Shown: positions 22,610 to 35,930 of the stretch, in pieces | How positions within the stretch are numbered: position 1 is the stretch's first letter | How the letters are laid out: each line of letters opens with the position of its first letter | Assembly (NCBI RefSeq): GCF_028372415.1 | Contig: NC_092875.1 | Coordinates: 31,886,817 to 31,950,816, forward strand | DNA from: Notamacropus eugenii | Taxonomy: Eukaryota > Chordata > Mammalia > Diprotodontia > Macropodidae | DNA: 64,000 nt | Direction: 5' to 3' | Translations under genes and position numbers: made by a program | Notes under the pieces: generated by a model | Databases searched by the model: none | The model's input: only the letters and a program-made list of their open reading frames with translations | What the model was told of the DNA's origin: nothing

Positions 22610-25104
22610 GGCTACATTCTCTATTTTAACCAATTACTCTGGCCCTACTCACCCCTCAACCCATTGGGTCATGGTGTGGTATGCTGAACACACAACCCTT
22701 CTCCCAGATAGTGCCCACTCAAATATCCTAGTTCAAGGTTGTGAGAAGACCTTATACTGTGTTTATGCCCGTCGATCTTATCTAAAAGATTCTACTCTCC
22801 CAATCTTCAAAGCATTTTGGTACACAAATGGTTCATGCTTTATTGAATGAGTGGTTAAGGAAGCTGGGTAGGTAGTGGTCAGCCTCCACCAAATCACAGA
22901 GGCCAAATCCTCATCCCCTGGGACTTCTGCCCAGAAGGCAGAATTGATAGCATTCACCAGAGCCCTAGAACTAGGGGAAAATAAATGAGTAAACATTTTT
23001 AGTGACTTGAAATATGTTTTCCATATTCTATGTGCCTGTGGAGCAATTTGGAAAGTAAGGGCCTATCTGACAGCAAAAAAATCCTCTATCAAACATGTCC
23101 AGGAGATTTCACCTTTCCTCCAAGGCATTCAAAAGCCACAGGAGATGGCTGTTATCTTTTGCAAAGACCACCAGAGAGGGGAAACGAATCAGGCCATGGG
23201 AAATCACCTGGCAGACACTGCAGCTAGGAATGCTGCCCGCCAGTTGACTGTGCTGGCTCCTTTACTGTCACAGCTCCCTGATTCCTTCACACCTTCCTGC
23301 AGTCCCCAAGAACAGGCCCTTGCTGAGGAAAGGAGAAACTCTCTCTCCTCCTCTGGGTAGCTTCAGACACTCTTAGGCCAACTCCTTATCCCAGAGGAAA
23401 GCCAGTTTAAGCTTCTTTTTGGCTTACATCAGGTCACATGTCTGGGGAAGAATGCCCTCCAGTCTCTGATAAATCCCATTTTTACTGGTAGTAAGCTAGG
23501 AGAAACCATCCAACAGGTCTGTTGGACCTGCCCAAACTGTGCTCAGGTGAATCCTGAAGGGGCAGTCAAAACTCCCTTTTGAAACCTGTTTAGAGGAAGG
23601 GTACATACCCAGGTAAAGACTGGTGGATAGATTTTACGCATGTGCCCCTGTGTAGGGGCTTCAAATTTCTTTTTTTCTTTTTTTTTTTTTGATACCTTTA
23701 CTAATTGGGTAGAATCTTTTCCTTGAAGAACTGAAAAGGCTCACGAGGTATCAAACTTCCTATTATATCTCGTTTTGGTTTGCCTAACTCCTTACAGAGG
23801 GACAATGGACCTACTTTTATTTCACAGATAACCCAGGTCAGGCCGTGGCAAAGACACTTAAAATTATTTACCACCTCTACTCAACCTGGAATCCAAAATC
23901 TTATGGTAAAGTAGAGAAAATGAATCATACCATTAAGGCAGGTCCTTACTATGGTGTGTATAGAAACAGAAGACTGGATTAAGAATCTCCCAATTGAACT
24001 ACTCAGAGTCTGTATCACATCCCGGGAAACTATCAATCTTGGTCCCTTTGAACTCATGTATGAGAAGTTCTTCATAATGTCTGACATATCTGTTGACCCA
24101 GAACAACATTTGATCACTCAATTTGCAACTTAGGAACTGTCAGCAATGTTCTAACCAAATATACCAATAAGCATCTTCTAAAACCCCTTGGCAATGGAAA
24201 GGAGTGTCCTGTTGCAGTACAACTTGGAGACTGGGTCTATTTACAATCATGGAAAACCTAAAAGGGAGAACAGTTGGTTATCAACTGGAATGGGCCTTGC
24301 CAAGTACTACTCACCATTCCAATGGCAGTAAAATTCAAGGGCCTCCCCAACTGAACTCATAATTCTAGGATTAAACCAGTGTCCCCTCTTGTTTTCCCTC
24401 TAGGTACTCCAAAATATACCTGTGGGCCCTTAGGGGACCTCAAGCTACTGTTTAGAAAGACCTCAGCTCTCTCCAGTGAACAGGTGGATAAAAAGAGTTG
24501 AAACAAAGTGCCACCACATGTTAAGACCCCAGAACTACTGTCTTGGCCACCCAATGCTTAACTCCTTACAAGGACTTTGGAGTGTGCACCCTTGGATTTT
24601 TAGCACCCTTCTTCTCCATTTTCAATGCCACTCTGCCCAGGGTCTCTAACTTAAAAAGAGAAAAGCACAGATTCTGGGGAAATGTCCTCTGGTTCCTTAA
24701 AAGAGGGCAGAGTATCTCATCCCCTGGTGTGGTCACCTGCAACATGAACTCATTCTCACTAACCTTACAGAGACCATTCACCAGATAGCAAATGAAACAC
24801 CTGATGGTCTTTGGGAAATCCAGCAAACTTTGGATTCCCTAGCAAAGGTGATTCTAGATAATAGGGTAGTCCTAGACTACCTGCTTTCCTCTAGTGAAGG
24901 GTGTATTTGCTCTAGCACACACATTCTGTTGTATGTACATCAACAATTCTGGGCAGATAGAAGCTTGTACTGAATGTATTTTGGAAAAGGCTAGCCAGAT
25001 GTAAGAAATCCATAATAACCTCAGTGCCCCAAAATCATCTCCATGGAAATCCTGACTTTTTCTTTACTTGCCCCTGTTCTTATTCCCCTACTGGTTATAT
25101 TTCT
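22610..25104 (+). mobile_element. Degenerate gammaretrovirus-like provirus: pol 3' part and env
   Basis: This is a broken endogenous retrovirus on the plus strand. The end of reverse transcriptase is near 22640-22740. RNase H follows at 22800-23250, with a stretch resembling the domain's C-terminal part (for example CKDHQRGETNQAMGNHLAD). Integrase remains lie at 23390-24330 and envelope remains at about 24390-25100, including the transmembrane subunit. Many stops and frameshifts break every frame, so no functional protein is possible. Gag, protease and most of reverse transcriptase are absent to the left. The envelope region is interrupted by an L1 at 25105-26040. Confidence 0.8.
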
Positions 25105-26040
25105 CTTTTTTTCAGTTTTCAATTGATTATTTAGTTTTCAACTTTCACTTCCATAAGTCTTAAATTTTCTCCCCCTCCCTCCTCCCTAATATAGCATGCA
25201 GTCTGATATGGGCTCTACACAATTAAACACAATTTTACATTGGTCATGTTGGATATAAGAATTATAATAAATAGAAGAAACCATGAGAGAGAAAAAAAGG
25301 AAAATACTCTGCTTTGCTCTGCATTCCAACACCATAGCTCTTTTTCTGGATGTGGATGTCATTTTCCATCATAAGTCCTTTGGAAATGTTTGCTGAGAAG
25401 TCTATCAAAATCAGTCATCAAATACTGTGGCTGTTTCTCTGAACAGTGTTCTTCTGGTTCTGCTCACTTCACTCAGCATCAGTTCATATAAGTCTCTCCA
25501 GGTTTTTCTGAAGTCTGCCTGGTGGTCATTTGTTATAGCACAACAGTATTCCATTCCATTCATATACCACAACTTTTTTAGCATTCCCCAATTGATGGGC
25601 ATCCCCTCAGTTTCCAGATCTTGGCCACCACAAAAAGAATTGCTATAAATATTTTTGTACATTTGGGTCCTTCTCCCATTTTTATGATCTCTTTGAGAAT
25701 GCAGCCCTAGAAATGGTATTTCTGGGTCAAAGGATAGTTTAAAAACTTTTCAATTTAATGTAATTAGAATTATCTATTTTGCATTTCATTGTTCCCTGTC
25801 TTTTTTTGGTCATAAATTCCTCCATTCTCCATAAATCTGACAGGTAAACTATTCCTTGCTCCCCTAATTTGTTTATAGTATCAGTCTTCATACCTAAATT
25901 GTGTACCCATTTGAACTTTATTTTGGTATGTGGTGTCAGACTTTAGTCTATGCTCAGTTTCTGTCATACTACTTTCCAATTTTCCCAGCACTTTTTGTCA
26001 AATAGTGAGTTCTTGTCCCAGAAGAGGCTATATTCCTCCT
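25105..26040 (-). mobile_element. 5'-truncated L1, 3' end, with internal deletion
   Basis: The plus strand is the antisense of the L1 3' UTR and the C-terminus of ORF2. Minus-strand residues NIYSNSFCGGQ, WYMNGMEYCCAIT and LYELMLSEVSRTRRT match the L1 ORF2 tail and the copy at 34510-35930. Relative to that copy about 450 bases are missing at 25739/25740. The ends show similar 15-base stretches (25093-25107 and 26026-26040, 12 of 15 equal) that may be a decayed target duplication. It sits in the provirus envelope, so it is younger than the provirus. Confidence 0.8.
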
Positions 26041-26824
26041 GTGCCTGTTTGATCCTTGTTTGACATGTTTACCAGGTTTGTCTCCTCCAGGATCTGAGCT
26101 ATCAACTTCCAGATGACCACTCAGGCTATAGACCAACCTCCGACTGAATCCACAGTCTCCAGCCCCCTGGACCTGACTAAAGCCTGACCTCTTTAATGAA
26201 GTCTGACCCCTTGAATAGGACCCAGAGAGTCAGGAACAACTCTACACCCCTTGCCAGCAGGAAGTAGTTTCAGAAGCAGAGACCTTCACCCCTTACCCCA
26301 AAGAATTTGAGTCCCATTTCTCGATAGACTCTGGAAAACCCCACCTTGAACTCTCCTCAGATCTTCCCATTTGATCTACCTTTTCATGCCCAAATCTGTT
26401 ACCCTTAAACTAGCCTAGCCTTCCATTGTCTGTTACCTCTAGATTGCCTACAGCTACTTCCAACCCTTGATCCCATCACAATCCTATTTTCTTGGTTCCT
26501 GGTGTCTGACCTCTAGTTACCTCAGCTACTGGCTACTCTCATCAAAACCCTCCCTAAATCCCTCCTCTAGTCACCCCCAGACTACTTGGCCAATCCTAGA
26601 TCCCTTCCACAATCTTTCTGTATATAAGACTTATCCCACTTCCCATGAAGGTGCTCACATTTCTTAAGAGTCTAGCCAATAGTGAGATTTCTTAAGAGTG
26701 GCCAATATGGTGGATCTTTCATAAACTTTGTTTTTCTTTGGCTTACAGAAGGCAAGTCGAATTCATTCGTGCAGGACCTAGTGTGCTGGTATTTTGGGGT
26801 CCTGAGCACCCCTAAACCTCAACA
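26041..26824 (+). mobile_element. Provirus envelope tail and 3' LTR
   Basis: Directly after the L1 the envelope cytoplasmic-tail region resumes for about 80 bases, then LTR-like DNA follows. A TATATAAG box lies near 26622. ATAAAC in TTTCATAAACTTTG could serve as polyadenylation signal near 26725. The end is CCTCAACA at about 26824. The LTR start is not certain; I place it between 26150 and 26230. No partner 5' LTR was found in the window. Confidence 0.55.
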
Positions 26825-28059
26825 GCAAGGGTTAAGGTGAGGGAGAGAGGTCAGAATATGGTTCCTTGCTGATGGAAAAGTGAGTACTTGGTTTCCATTT
26901 GCCAAGATCAAAACCATTCTGCTAGAAGGGGAGAGTAGGATGATTGGGCTCAGTTAAAAGCTGATGACAGTGATCCATAGGAACAAATTTGAGCCAAGAT
27001 GACAAGAAGCAAGAAAAGATGACATTGGCAGAGGCTGGTGATGGAAGGTGGCTACGGTAAAACTTCTATTTAATCCTAGACTGACTAGTATGAGTTTTCA
27101 TTATTGTATTTAAGGATCCTTTAGCCTTCTCAGCTATAAAGATTTTCTCATCACTACATAATAGAGTAATAGCTATCTTGATAATTTGCCTTTCAGTCTC
27201 CTAAGATGCACAGAAAATGTACCTTTGTTTTTGATACTGAGTTTTTAAGAACCGGTGAGCACAAAAATTCTAAAATAAATGTTTAGAAAAACGTTTGTGA
27301 ACCCTATGGAATATTGAGATATAAATTGGAAGCTTCCTATTCTGTGATTTCATCCACCATTTGGGGAAAATTAAATTATTTTCCCCACACTCAATCTCTT
27401 GATACATTATGTACTTTATCTAGAGGTCAAATATTACCATCCTTCATACTTGGATAGCATACTCAAAGAGGTTCTAGCACCTCTTTGAAAATATCTGTCA
27501 AATAGGCTTCTACTAACTTCATAGGGAAACAAATTATTTATAGAGGGTTGTTGGGACCATACTTAATCTGAATAGGATTACCAAAATTTCCAGATGACCA
27601 TATATAGATGTGGAAGAATGCTTTACCAATTATTCTGTCTCCAAATGCTCCATTCAATGCAATCAAGAACTTATACTTACTTTCAGAGATCTGGTTATGG
27701 ATGTGATTGTATTTCCTTCCTTGATGTTCTGAGAGGCTATGGTGAATAAAGACCCACCTACCCTTTCTGATTCAGAAACTACAAAAATAAGAATAGATTA
27801 ATGCTATTGCTAACTGTCTTTTATGTATTCCCTCAACAACCATATGACCAAATCTGAAAAAGTAGAACACATAAAAAGGGATTTTATAGCACTTTCAGTA
27901 CAGAAAGTATATGAGCCAAGAGCATATTTGCAAGATAGGAAATTTTGAAACCTTTTAAAAAGATTCTATCAACTTTTTTTCATTAGACTAGCCTTATCTG
28001 TTGGGAAAGAAAGAGAAAGGAAACAAGGCTGGAATAAGGAGGTGAAGAATATTTCTCAT
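26825..28059. other. No feature recognised
   Basis: AT-rich sequence with no convincing frame and no repeat that I can name. Confidence 0.5.
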
Positions 28060-28068
28060 GAAAGTTGT
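28060..28068. repeat. Left target duplication of the solo LTR (28060-28065)
   Basis: GAAAGT at 28060-28065 precedes the LTR and recurs at 28663-28668 directly after it. Confidence 0.8.
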
Positions 28069-28662
28069 TGGGGGTGGAAGCTCAATTCCATGTGGACAGT
28101 CTCGGGCAGGTAAAGGTGGGAACCTCTAAATCTTAGAGTTCTCATGAGGCCCCCCATGAAACACCAGGGAATCGAGGAGTAAGACCGAGCTATCTCGTGT
28201 ATTTCCGCCTCTTCCCGTGAGAAACGTGATGGGAGGAGCATCCCCGCCCTCGAGACTGTCCCGGATCTGGGCACACCTATTGTTATCTAACAGGCACGGT
28301 ATTCAGGTGCAAACTACATGGCCGGAGAGCTTAATTAGGGTCAGGAAAGCCTGAAGGCGCTCTTAGCGTGGAGGGGCCCTGACAGGACAGAAGGCTCTGT
28401 TTTTCCTCTCTTCGCTCTCCCCTCCCCCTCTCTCCCTTCTACTTCCAATCTCTTACCGTAAGATCTTGCCTCCTTGGGAGATTTCTCTCTCCCTCCTAAG
28501 GAAGAGCTCCCCCTGCACATGTAACCAGGACCCTGAATAAAGCCTAACCCTTGTTCGACTCCGGAAAGTCTCTTCTCTCATACGTTTATCCGGTTTGGCC
28601 AACCGAAGACCTGGGACAGGTAAGGTAAGACTCGGGTAGCCCTCAGGCCTCTAGGCCTGGCA
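28066..28662 (+). mobile_element. Solo retroviral LTR with 6-bp target duplication
   Basis: The element is 597 bases, starts TGTTGGGGGTGG and ends GGCCTGGCA, and is flanked by GAAAGT on both sides. An AATAAA is at 28536-28541. It is much richer in G+C and CpG than its surroundings, which suggests a young insertion that has not lost its CpG sites. A 6-bp duplication is typical of betaretrovirus-like (class II) elements. No internal genes are present, so recombination between two LTRs probably removed them. Confidence 0.85.
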
Positions 28663-28799
28663 GAAAGTCACATAAGACTCACCAATAAGGTGACCAGTAT
28701 GGTTTACACTCTTACCATTCTAATAATAAAATAGGCATGGTGTTTCCAGAAGTTCTCAGGGATGAGCATTTGACTGAACTCTACTGACCAACTCCCAAG

Positions 28800-31700
28800 T
28801 CATTATAGTCCAGCGGCAGGACAGAGTCAAGATGGCTGGTGACAGCTCAGGATGGATTGGATGACTTTGGCATCTTCAATGTCTAACCAAGCTCTAAGCA
28901 TTCCACATAGCCTGCTTCATCTGTCTTCACGACCATTGGAACAAATTGTTCTCATCTACCCGCTTCACTAGAGGAACTCTTCACATGCTTGGGGTAGACA
29001 CCCCCCTAATTCACCAAGGGGTTTGAGATCCCCTTGGTTGTCCTTGATCTGGTTTGACCCATCTGCTGGAATGGTTTACCTGAGTGTGGCTGCTGCACAT
29101 AGTGAAGCTTCTTGGAGACACAGGTGAGAGTTAGGTGGAATAGGTGGACACCAAAGGTGGAAAGAGCCCCCAAAAGGGCTCAGCAGCCATCACACCAAAG
29201 GTCTTGGTCCTCCCTGAAAACACCAAGACTTGTGCATTGCATGACCTCATCACCAACACTGTTTTTCAATTACCTAAACACAATAAAACATCATGGATGC
29301 ACCCTCACAGCAAATATTGGTATCAAATAGACAATGTGAGAGTGACAAAGGCAATGTGTGGTGCAGAGTGCTGGACTGATCATAGACTTATCATTTCCAA
29401 GCTAAATATTTGCATTCATCAAAAGTGCTGCCCCCAAGGCAAAAGGACTACCAGAAGAAATAATGTCAACAAATTAGAGCTCTTCTCTGAGTGTGAAGAG
29501 TTTGTTGCTAACTTGGAGGGAAAGTTGAACCCAAAACACAGATGGCAACAGTGGAGCAGAAAAGGAGTGGGCAGCTTTCAGAGATTTGGTGTACAGCACT
29601 GCATTTGCTCATCTGGGTCAGAACACTCGCAAACACCAAGACTGGTTTGATGAAAATAATGGGGAAAATGCAGACACTGCTAAATAAACAACAAGAACTC
29701 CACAGGATTTACCAGGAGAATAGTTCACCCACCACTAAGAAGGCAGCATTTAATTCCATCAAAAGCAAAGTACAAGCAAAGCTTAGAGAATTGCAGGATT
29801 CCTGGTTCAGTAAGAAGGCACATGACAGTAACAATCCAAAGTGCTTTTACAATTCCCGGAAAGCTATTAATGGACCAAACACCTATGGTGCCTCAGAACT
29901 ACTAAGTACTGATGGAACCACATTGATTAGTGATAAGGACATGATCCTAAAGAGATGGGTTGAACACTTCCATAGTGTTCTCAACAGACCATCATCAATC
30001 AATGCTGAGGCCATTGACTATTTACCTCAGGTTGAAGTCAATCCCTCCTTAGCTGAACTTCCAACTGAAGAAGAGGTTTTGAGGGCCATTAGGCTCCTTT
30101 CATGTAGTAAAGCACCTGGTGATGATTCTATTCCAGCTGAGATTTACAAGGTAGGGGGACCATTGCTCATACAAAAGCTGACTGAAATTTTCCAGGTTAT
30201 ATGACAAGAGGAGGTTATCCCCAGGAGTTGAAGGATCCCTCCATTTTCCATCTCTATAAAGGTAAAGGTGCAACAATGACAGAGGAGTCTCTCTCTTGGT
30301 CATTGCTGGCAAAATTCTTGCTAGAGTCCTACTTAATAGGTTGATCCTTCACTTGGAAGATAGTCAGACCTGAGAGCCAGTGTGGCTTCAGAAAGGGCCA
30401 AGGAACAGTCAATATAATGTTTGCTGCCCAGTAACTCCAGGAGAAATGCCAGGAAGAGAACAACAGTCTGTACACAACGTTTGTAGATCTGACCAAGGCC
30501 TTTGACACTGTTAGTCGTGAGGGCTTATGGAAAATTATGTCAAAACTTGGTTGCCCTGAGAAGTTCATCAATGTTGTACATCAATTTCATGGTGGCATGT
30601 TTGTCCAAGTTCTGAATAATGGACAATGTTCTTGTGCTTTCCCAGTCACCAGTGCAATGAAACAGGGCTGTGTGCTTGCACCCATGCCTTTTAGCATGAC
30701 GTTTTCAGTCATGTTGTGAAATACTTTCAATGAGGATGAATATGGCATCAAGGTCAACTACAATACTGATGGTAAGTTCTCCAATTTGCAAAGGCTACAA
30801 GCCAAGACCAAAGTGGAGGGAGGGTCGGTGCATGATTTTCTGTTTGCAGATGATCGTGCACTCAAAGCAGCCTCTAAAACCGAGGTGCAACAAGGTATGG
30901 ATCAATTCTCTGCTGCCTATGGTAATTTTGTCCTAATAATCAATACCAAGAAAACACAGGTATTCCATCAGCCACCACCATACCATCTATATGTGGAACC
31001 GTTGGTTACAACAAATGGAGAAGTTCTGAATACTGTGGGATAAGTTCACTGACCTTGGTAGTATACTTTTCAGACAGGTACACACTGACAATGAGATTGA
31101 CACATGCATTTTCACAGCTAGCTCAGTGTTTGGGAGGCTCCAAAGAAAAGTCTGAGAGAGAAGAGGTTATAAGACTGGCTACCATACTGAAGGTCTACAG
31201 AGCCATTGTGCTGACCTCATTGTTACATGCTTGTGAAACACGGACAGTCTACCAGTGCCTTGCCAGGAAACTGAATTGCTTCCATTTGAACTGTTTTAGG
31301 AAGATTCTCAAAATCACCTGGGAAGGATAAGGTATCAGACACTGAAGTTCTTGCTCAAGCTAAACTGCCAAGCATTCAAACTATGCTTCATAGAGTGCAA
31401 CTCTGATGGGCTGGCCATGTTGTTCGAATGCAAAATGCATGCTTGCCAAAAAGACTATTTTATGTAGAACTTGCATGGGGCAGGCAATCACATTGTGGTC
31501 AGAAGAAGTGATACAAGGACACTCTCAAGGTCCCTCAAGAACTTTGAATTTGACTGTGTAACATGGGAGACACTGGCACAGGACCGCTCAGCATGGCGTG
31601 CCCACATCAGAAAGGATGCTATGCTCTTTGAACAAAGCAGAATTGTGAAAGCACAAAAGAAACGTAGGATGCACAAATTTTGGGTATCCACCCCAAATAT

Positions 31701-31862
31701 TCACACGGACTGTGTGTGCCCAATCTGTGGTAGAGTATTCCAAGCTCATATTGATCTGATCAGCCACAGTTGGGCGCGCTGAAATTTCACTTTGTCCTGA
31801 TGATGTCATTTTGGTGCTCTTTGAAGGTGAAGGACAACAACCAACTGATCAGTTCTCTGAGG
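28800..31862 (+). mobile_element. RTE-clade retrotransposon, copy 1, endonuclease mostly deleted
   Basis: The 5' UTR-like part is 28800-29195. The coding part starts at 29196 in the C-terminal end of the endonuclease (KTCALHDLITNTVF), so most of that domain is missing. The linker and reverse transcriptase follow: VEHFHSVLNRPSSINAEAID, LLSCSKAPGDDSIPAEIYK, TFVDLTKAFDTV, TSAMKQGCVLAPM and FLFADDRAL, the last carrying the catalytic F-x-x-DD box. A C-terminal zinc-finger-like CPICGRVFQAHIDLISH is at about 31718-31770. Frameshifts near 30200, 30370, 30720, 31040 and 31330 and in-frame stops break the frame. The 3' end GAAGGACAACAACC is typical of the family. Confidence 0.88.
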
Positions 31863-34509
31863 ATATTCCCATACCATAAATGGGGAAATATATTTCATTT
31901 AGTATAGGACAGGAGGTATGGAAAAGGTTTTCCTAAGGTTCTAATGCCCTGAATGCATTCCATACTTCCCAGAAACAATTTTATACAAAATCCTGTTGTG
32001 TCCCTAGAAATATATAGGTGCATCTTCCAAAATGATGGAAGTGGGGAAACTTCTGGGCAATTTCATTCTGTAAGAGGAATATGATGGGTGCCTTTTTCAC
32101 AGGTGTGAAAGAAGAGAATCTTCCAAGTCATTCAAGTTCATGAAGCAAACCAAAAAGCAAAAAGTATTCATACTGGGTTAGAATATAATTAGGACTGTGG
32201 CTAGTCAAATGGCATGGTCTTATATATGTGCACTTATTTCATTCATTCCTGTCTTATTCTGATCAAGATTTATTTGATCCTCCTAAAACTTCTCAATACT
32301 TCAATGGAAATGTTTTTTTCACGTTGTCATGGGTATCTCTCAGTACTATTGGAAACATACACTTAGTACCATCCAAATTCCTCAACTTTGTACTGAGATG
32401 TAAGCATATTAGATTAAAAGGAATTGAGAAGCCATTAGCCAGAGACATGGAAAGAACATAATAGCACCTTTATTCTTATTTCCTATCACAGGAAACCTTC
32501 AGCAAGACATATACCTTTCAGACTAGTTGAGATGGGGTGTAGGGAAATAACATCACTATCCATTATTATTTTTTCAATAGCCTTCTTCGAAGCATGTAGC
32601 TAGAAATCAGAGGGACTCTAAACCATAGGGAGATAAGTCTATGGGAAAGAATGATCTAAGAAAATCATTGAAGATCTTCCCAATTTCCTCCAGGCAAAAA
32701 AAAAGACAGAAATACTCAAAACAATTATTGTTTGTCTTGTTTAATATACCAAATTCTAGATAGACTATAGATTCCACCACCCCAAGCCACCAGGATATGA
32801 ATATTTGATTCCCAGTATCTCATTTCAGGCTCTCCCAATGAATGTATTGAATTGAAGTCCCAATGACTTCAAGTAACTCAGATATTTTGAATTCCATCCA
32901 GGACAACATAACAAACTGAACTGTAGCGTTCATGGCCTTTAGATGAGTCAGGGAACAGAACATAGCAGAGAATAAGCCAGAATAATTGACAGTAGCTATA
33001 TGAAAATGGGGTTTTCCTGGGTATCTAGGATACCTTCTGGTGGGATGAATACAGGATCTAGGATCCTATTCACAGAAAATTTGATCTACTCTAGTCATAT
33101 GAAAATAAATAATAAACAGAGTGATTTTTCTATGTAACAAGCTGTGGTATCAAGAAAAACTGTTTTCAGTGACAAAGTAACAAGAATACTTGAGTAGAAC
33201 TCCAAATGATTTAACTATTTTTCTGTGTACTTTGGAAGAAGTTAATAAACTCATAATGGGGATAGCCCTCCTGTTGATGAAATTGGCAGCAGCCCAAACT
33301 TTCTGTACACCGATCCCAAATTTGTAGCACAGTTGAGACTGCCTTGTTGAGGAAGGACACTGGCATGATTTCTCATCCACAGGATCCATTGGACAAGAAA
33401 GAAGAGGAGAAGGTACTAGATGAGGCTAGAAGTGGAGCAGGTTGAACATGGTGAGACGAAAATAAATGTTACTCGTAGAATGCCTACCTACCCTCTTGTC
33501 CTTCCTGAAATGACCCTTCTGATTCTTTCAAGAGCACTTCAGTACAAAGATCTGAAAATTGTTGGGCAGGATGATCTCAATGACCCAGATCATCGTATAG
33601 CCTCCAAAATGTGGCAGGAGTAGTGCTGTATATGACAAAAGAAAAATAGTATGGTAGTTGAATACCCCTTATATCTCTGAAGTCCTGAGGAACTACATCC
33701 TTTTTCCCCTCTACTGAGGTGACAGGTAGAAGAAGCCAGGTAGACAACCATGATATATTTCTAGTAAGATATTCATTAAACTCTAGGGAATGAGGACATC
33801 TGGGTTAGTTGTTTTTTTAATAGATCTCATTCTCTGGTTGCAATCTTTTCAGTGTGAATTTTTTTTCAAACATCTAATGCCTCCCAATTCATGGATTAAG
33901 ATCTCCTTGTGATATAACAAGTATTTCACAAACACTTCCTTAGTGACCAAATCTGTTCCTTCACCCTCAGAGTAACGGATCAAATATATTTCAGCACCAC
34001 CCAAAGAAGCTTGAGGCTGAGTGAGTTTCCAGACAAAAATTTTCTGGGAAGCAAATTAATCATCCTCTTTAGATTATATATTTTCCCCAGTAATCCTTAT
34101 GAATAGACATTCAAAATGACCACCCTCTGATGTTCAAGGTAGTCTTTGCAATAATCCCCTGCTTATATTTCAACCACCTCTGGATGAAAGAGATCTTTTT
34201 TTCCCTCTTCAGGAGTTTACTTTAGTGTAATCAAGGCTTTAGAGTTAGAAGTAGATTTTAGTCTCTGACCTTTCTCAGAAGGGCAAGGAATCAGTTAATA
34301 CTTTGTACTATCTGATTATAGAAGTAGACCTTTTATGGAGCAATTGACCAGAGGAGTGGAAGTGTAGATGAATCTGACCCTCACTCGTTTTGAAGGAATC
34401 TATCACTTTACCCCCAAGTCCTCAACTACAAGTATATTAGAATAAAAGTCCCATGCAATGCCTATAGGTTTATGTTGGCAAGTACATGCAATCTGGAGAA
34501 ATCACAGAT
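31863..34509. other. No gene or named repeat recognised
   Basis: Mostly AT-rich unique-looking DNA. A 67-codon frame at 33420-33623 resembles no protein I know. Poly(A)-like and T-rich stretches occur near 32700 and 33850, but no element could be bounded. Confidence 0.5.
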
Positions 34510-35930
34510 GTTCATTTGTTTTAATTTTATTATATTTTATTTTTTAATTAATTTTATTTGTTTTCAGTGTTCTACAATCACTATCCTATAACTTAGATTA
34601 TTATTTTTCCCTCCCTCCCCTATCCCTCCCCAAGATGGCACACAATTTTATATAGGTTCTACTCAAACATTCTTATTAAATACATTTTCACTATACTCAT
34701 GCTGTGTATAAGAATTAAATTGAATAGGAGAAATCACATAACAAACCAAAACATAATACACATACGCACAAAAAAATGATCTACATTCTGCGATTAAATT
34801 CCATAGTTCTTTCTCTGGATGTGGAAGGCATTTTGTCTCAGAAGACCATTGGGAATTTTTTTTTCAGTCCTTGCATTGCTACAAAGTTCCAAGTCTACCA
34901 GAAAATACTCTTGCACACTGTGGTCATTACTGTGCACAAAGTTCTCCTGGTTCTGCTCCTTTCACTCACCATCAGACCATATAAGTATTTCCAGGGCTCT
35001 CTGAAGTCTTCCTGTTCATCATTTCTTGTAGCACAATAGTATTCCATTACATTCATATATGATAATTTATTCAGCCATTCCCCATCTGATGGGCATCCCC
35101 TTGATTTCCAGTTTTTGGCCACCACAAAGAATGCTGCTATAAATATTTTTGTACATATGGGACCCTTTCCTATTTTTATGATCTGTTGGGAATACAGTCC
35201 TGGAAGCGATATTGCTGGGTCAAAGGGTATGCATATTTTTGTAGCCCTTTGGGCATAGTTCCAAATTGCTCTCCAGAATGGTTGGATCAGCTCACAGTTC
35301 CACCAACAATGTATTAGTGTTCCAACTCTCCCACATCCTCTCTAATATTTATGATCTTCCCTTTCTGTCATGCTTGCCAATCTGATAGGTATGATATGGT
35401 ACCTCAGAGTTATTTTGATTTGCATCTCTCTAATCAAAAGTGATTTAGAGAATTTTTTCAAATGACTATAGATATCTTTAATTTCTTCTTCTGGAAATTG
35501 CCTGTTCATATCCTTTGACCATTTATCAATTGGGGAATGATTTGTATTTTTGCACACTTGATTCAGTTCTCTATATATTCTAGAAATGAGGCCTTTATCA
35601 TCGACATGAGTTATAAAAATTTTTTCCCAGTTTTCTACATCCCTCCGAATTTTGGTTGAATTGTGTTTGGTTGTACAAAAACTTTTCAGTTTAATGTAAT
35701 CAAAATTATCCATCTTGCATTTCATAATGCTTTCTATCTCTTCTTTAATCAAAAATTCTTCCCTTCTCCACAAATTTCATAAATACACTATTCCCTGCTC
35801 CATCAATTTGTCCATAGTATCAACCTTTATAACTAGATCGTGTACCCATTTGGATTTTATTCTTGAATCACTGACATTCAAAACCTTCATTTTTTTTTGA
35901 AGGAAATTAATTTGCATTCTCATACTGGAT
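34510..35930 (-). mobile_element. 5'-truncated L1, ORF2 C-terminal part and 3' UTR
   Basis: On the minus strand, 35773-35342 encodes the L1 ORF2 C-terminal region (KLKSFCTTKHNSTKIRRD, KGLISRIYRELNQVCKNTN, KWSKDMNRQF, SLLIREMQIKITLRYH). The final part follows at 35125-34895 (MNVMEYYCATRNDEQEDF). The 3' UTR runs to about 34510, where the plus strand is T-rich. One open frame of 143 codons survives, so the copy is not very old. It supplies the about 450 bases missing from the L1 at 25105-26040. Confidence 0.85.

Noticed and set aside
22610..25104. Co-opted envelope gene
   Set aside because: The envelope region carries several stops and frameshifts and is split by an L1.
28056..28274. 72-codon minus-strand frame as a gene
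   Set aside because: It lies within the solo LTR and starts in flanking DNA.
33420..33623. 67-codon frame as an exon
   Set aside because: No similarity that I recognise and no splice or conservation evidence.
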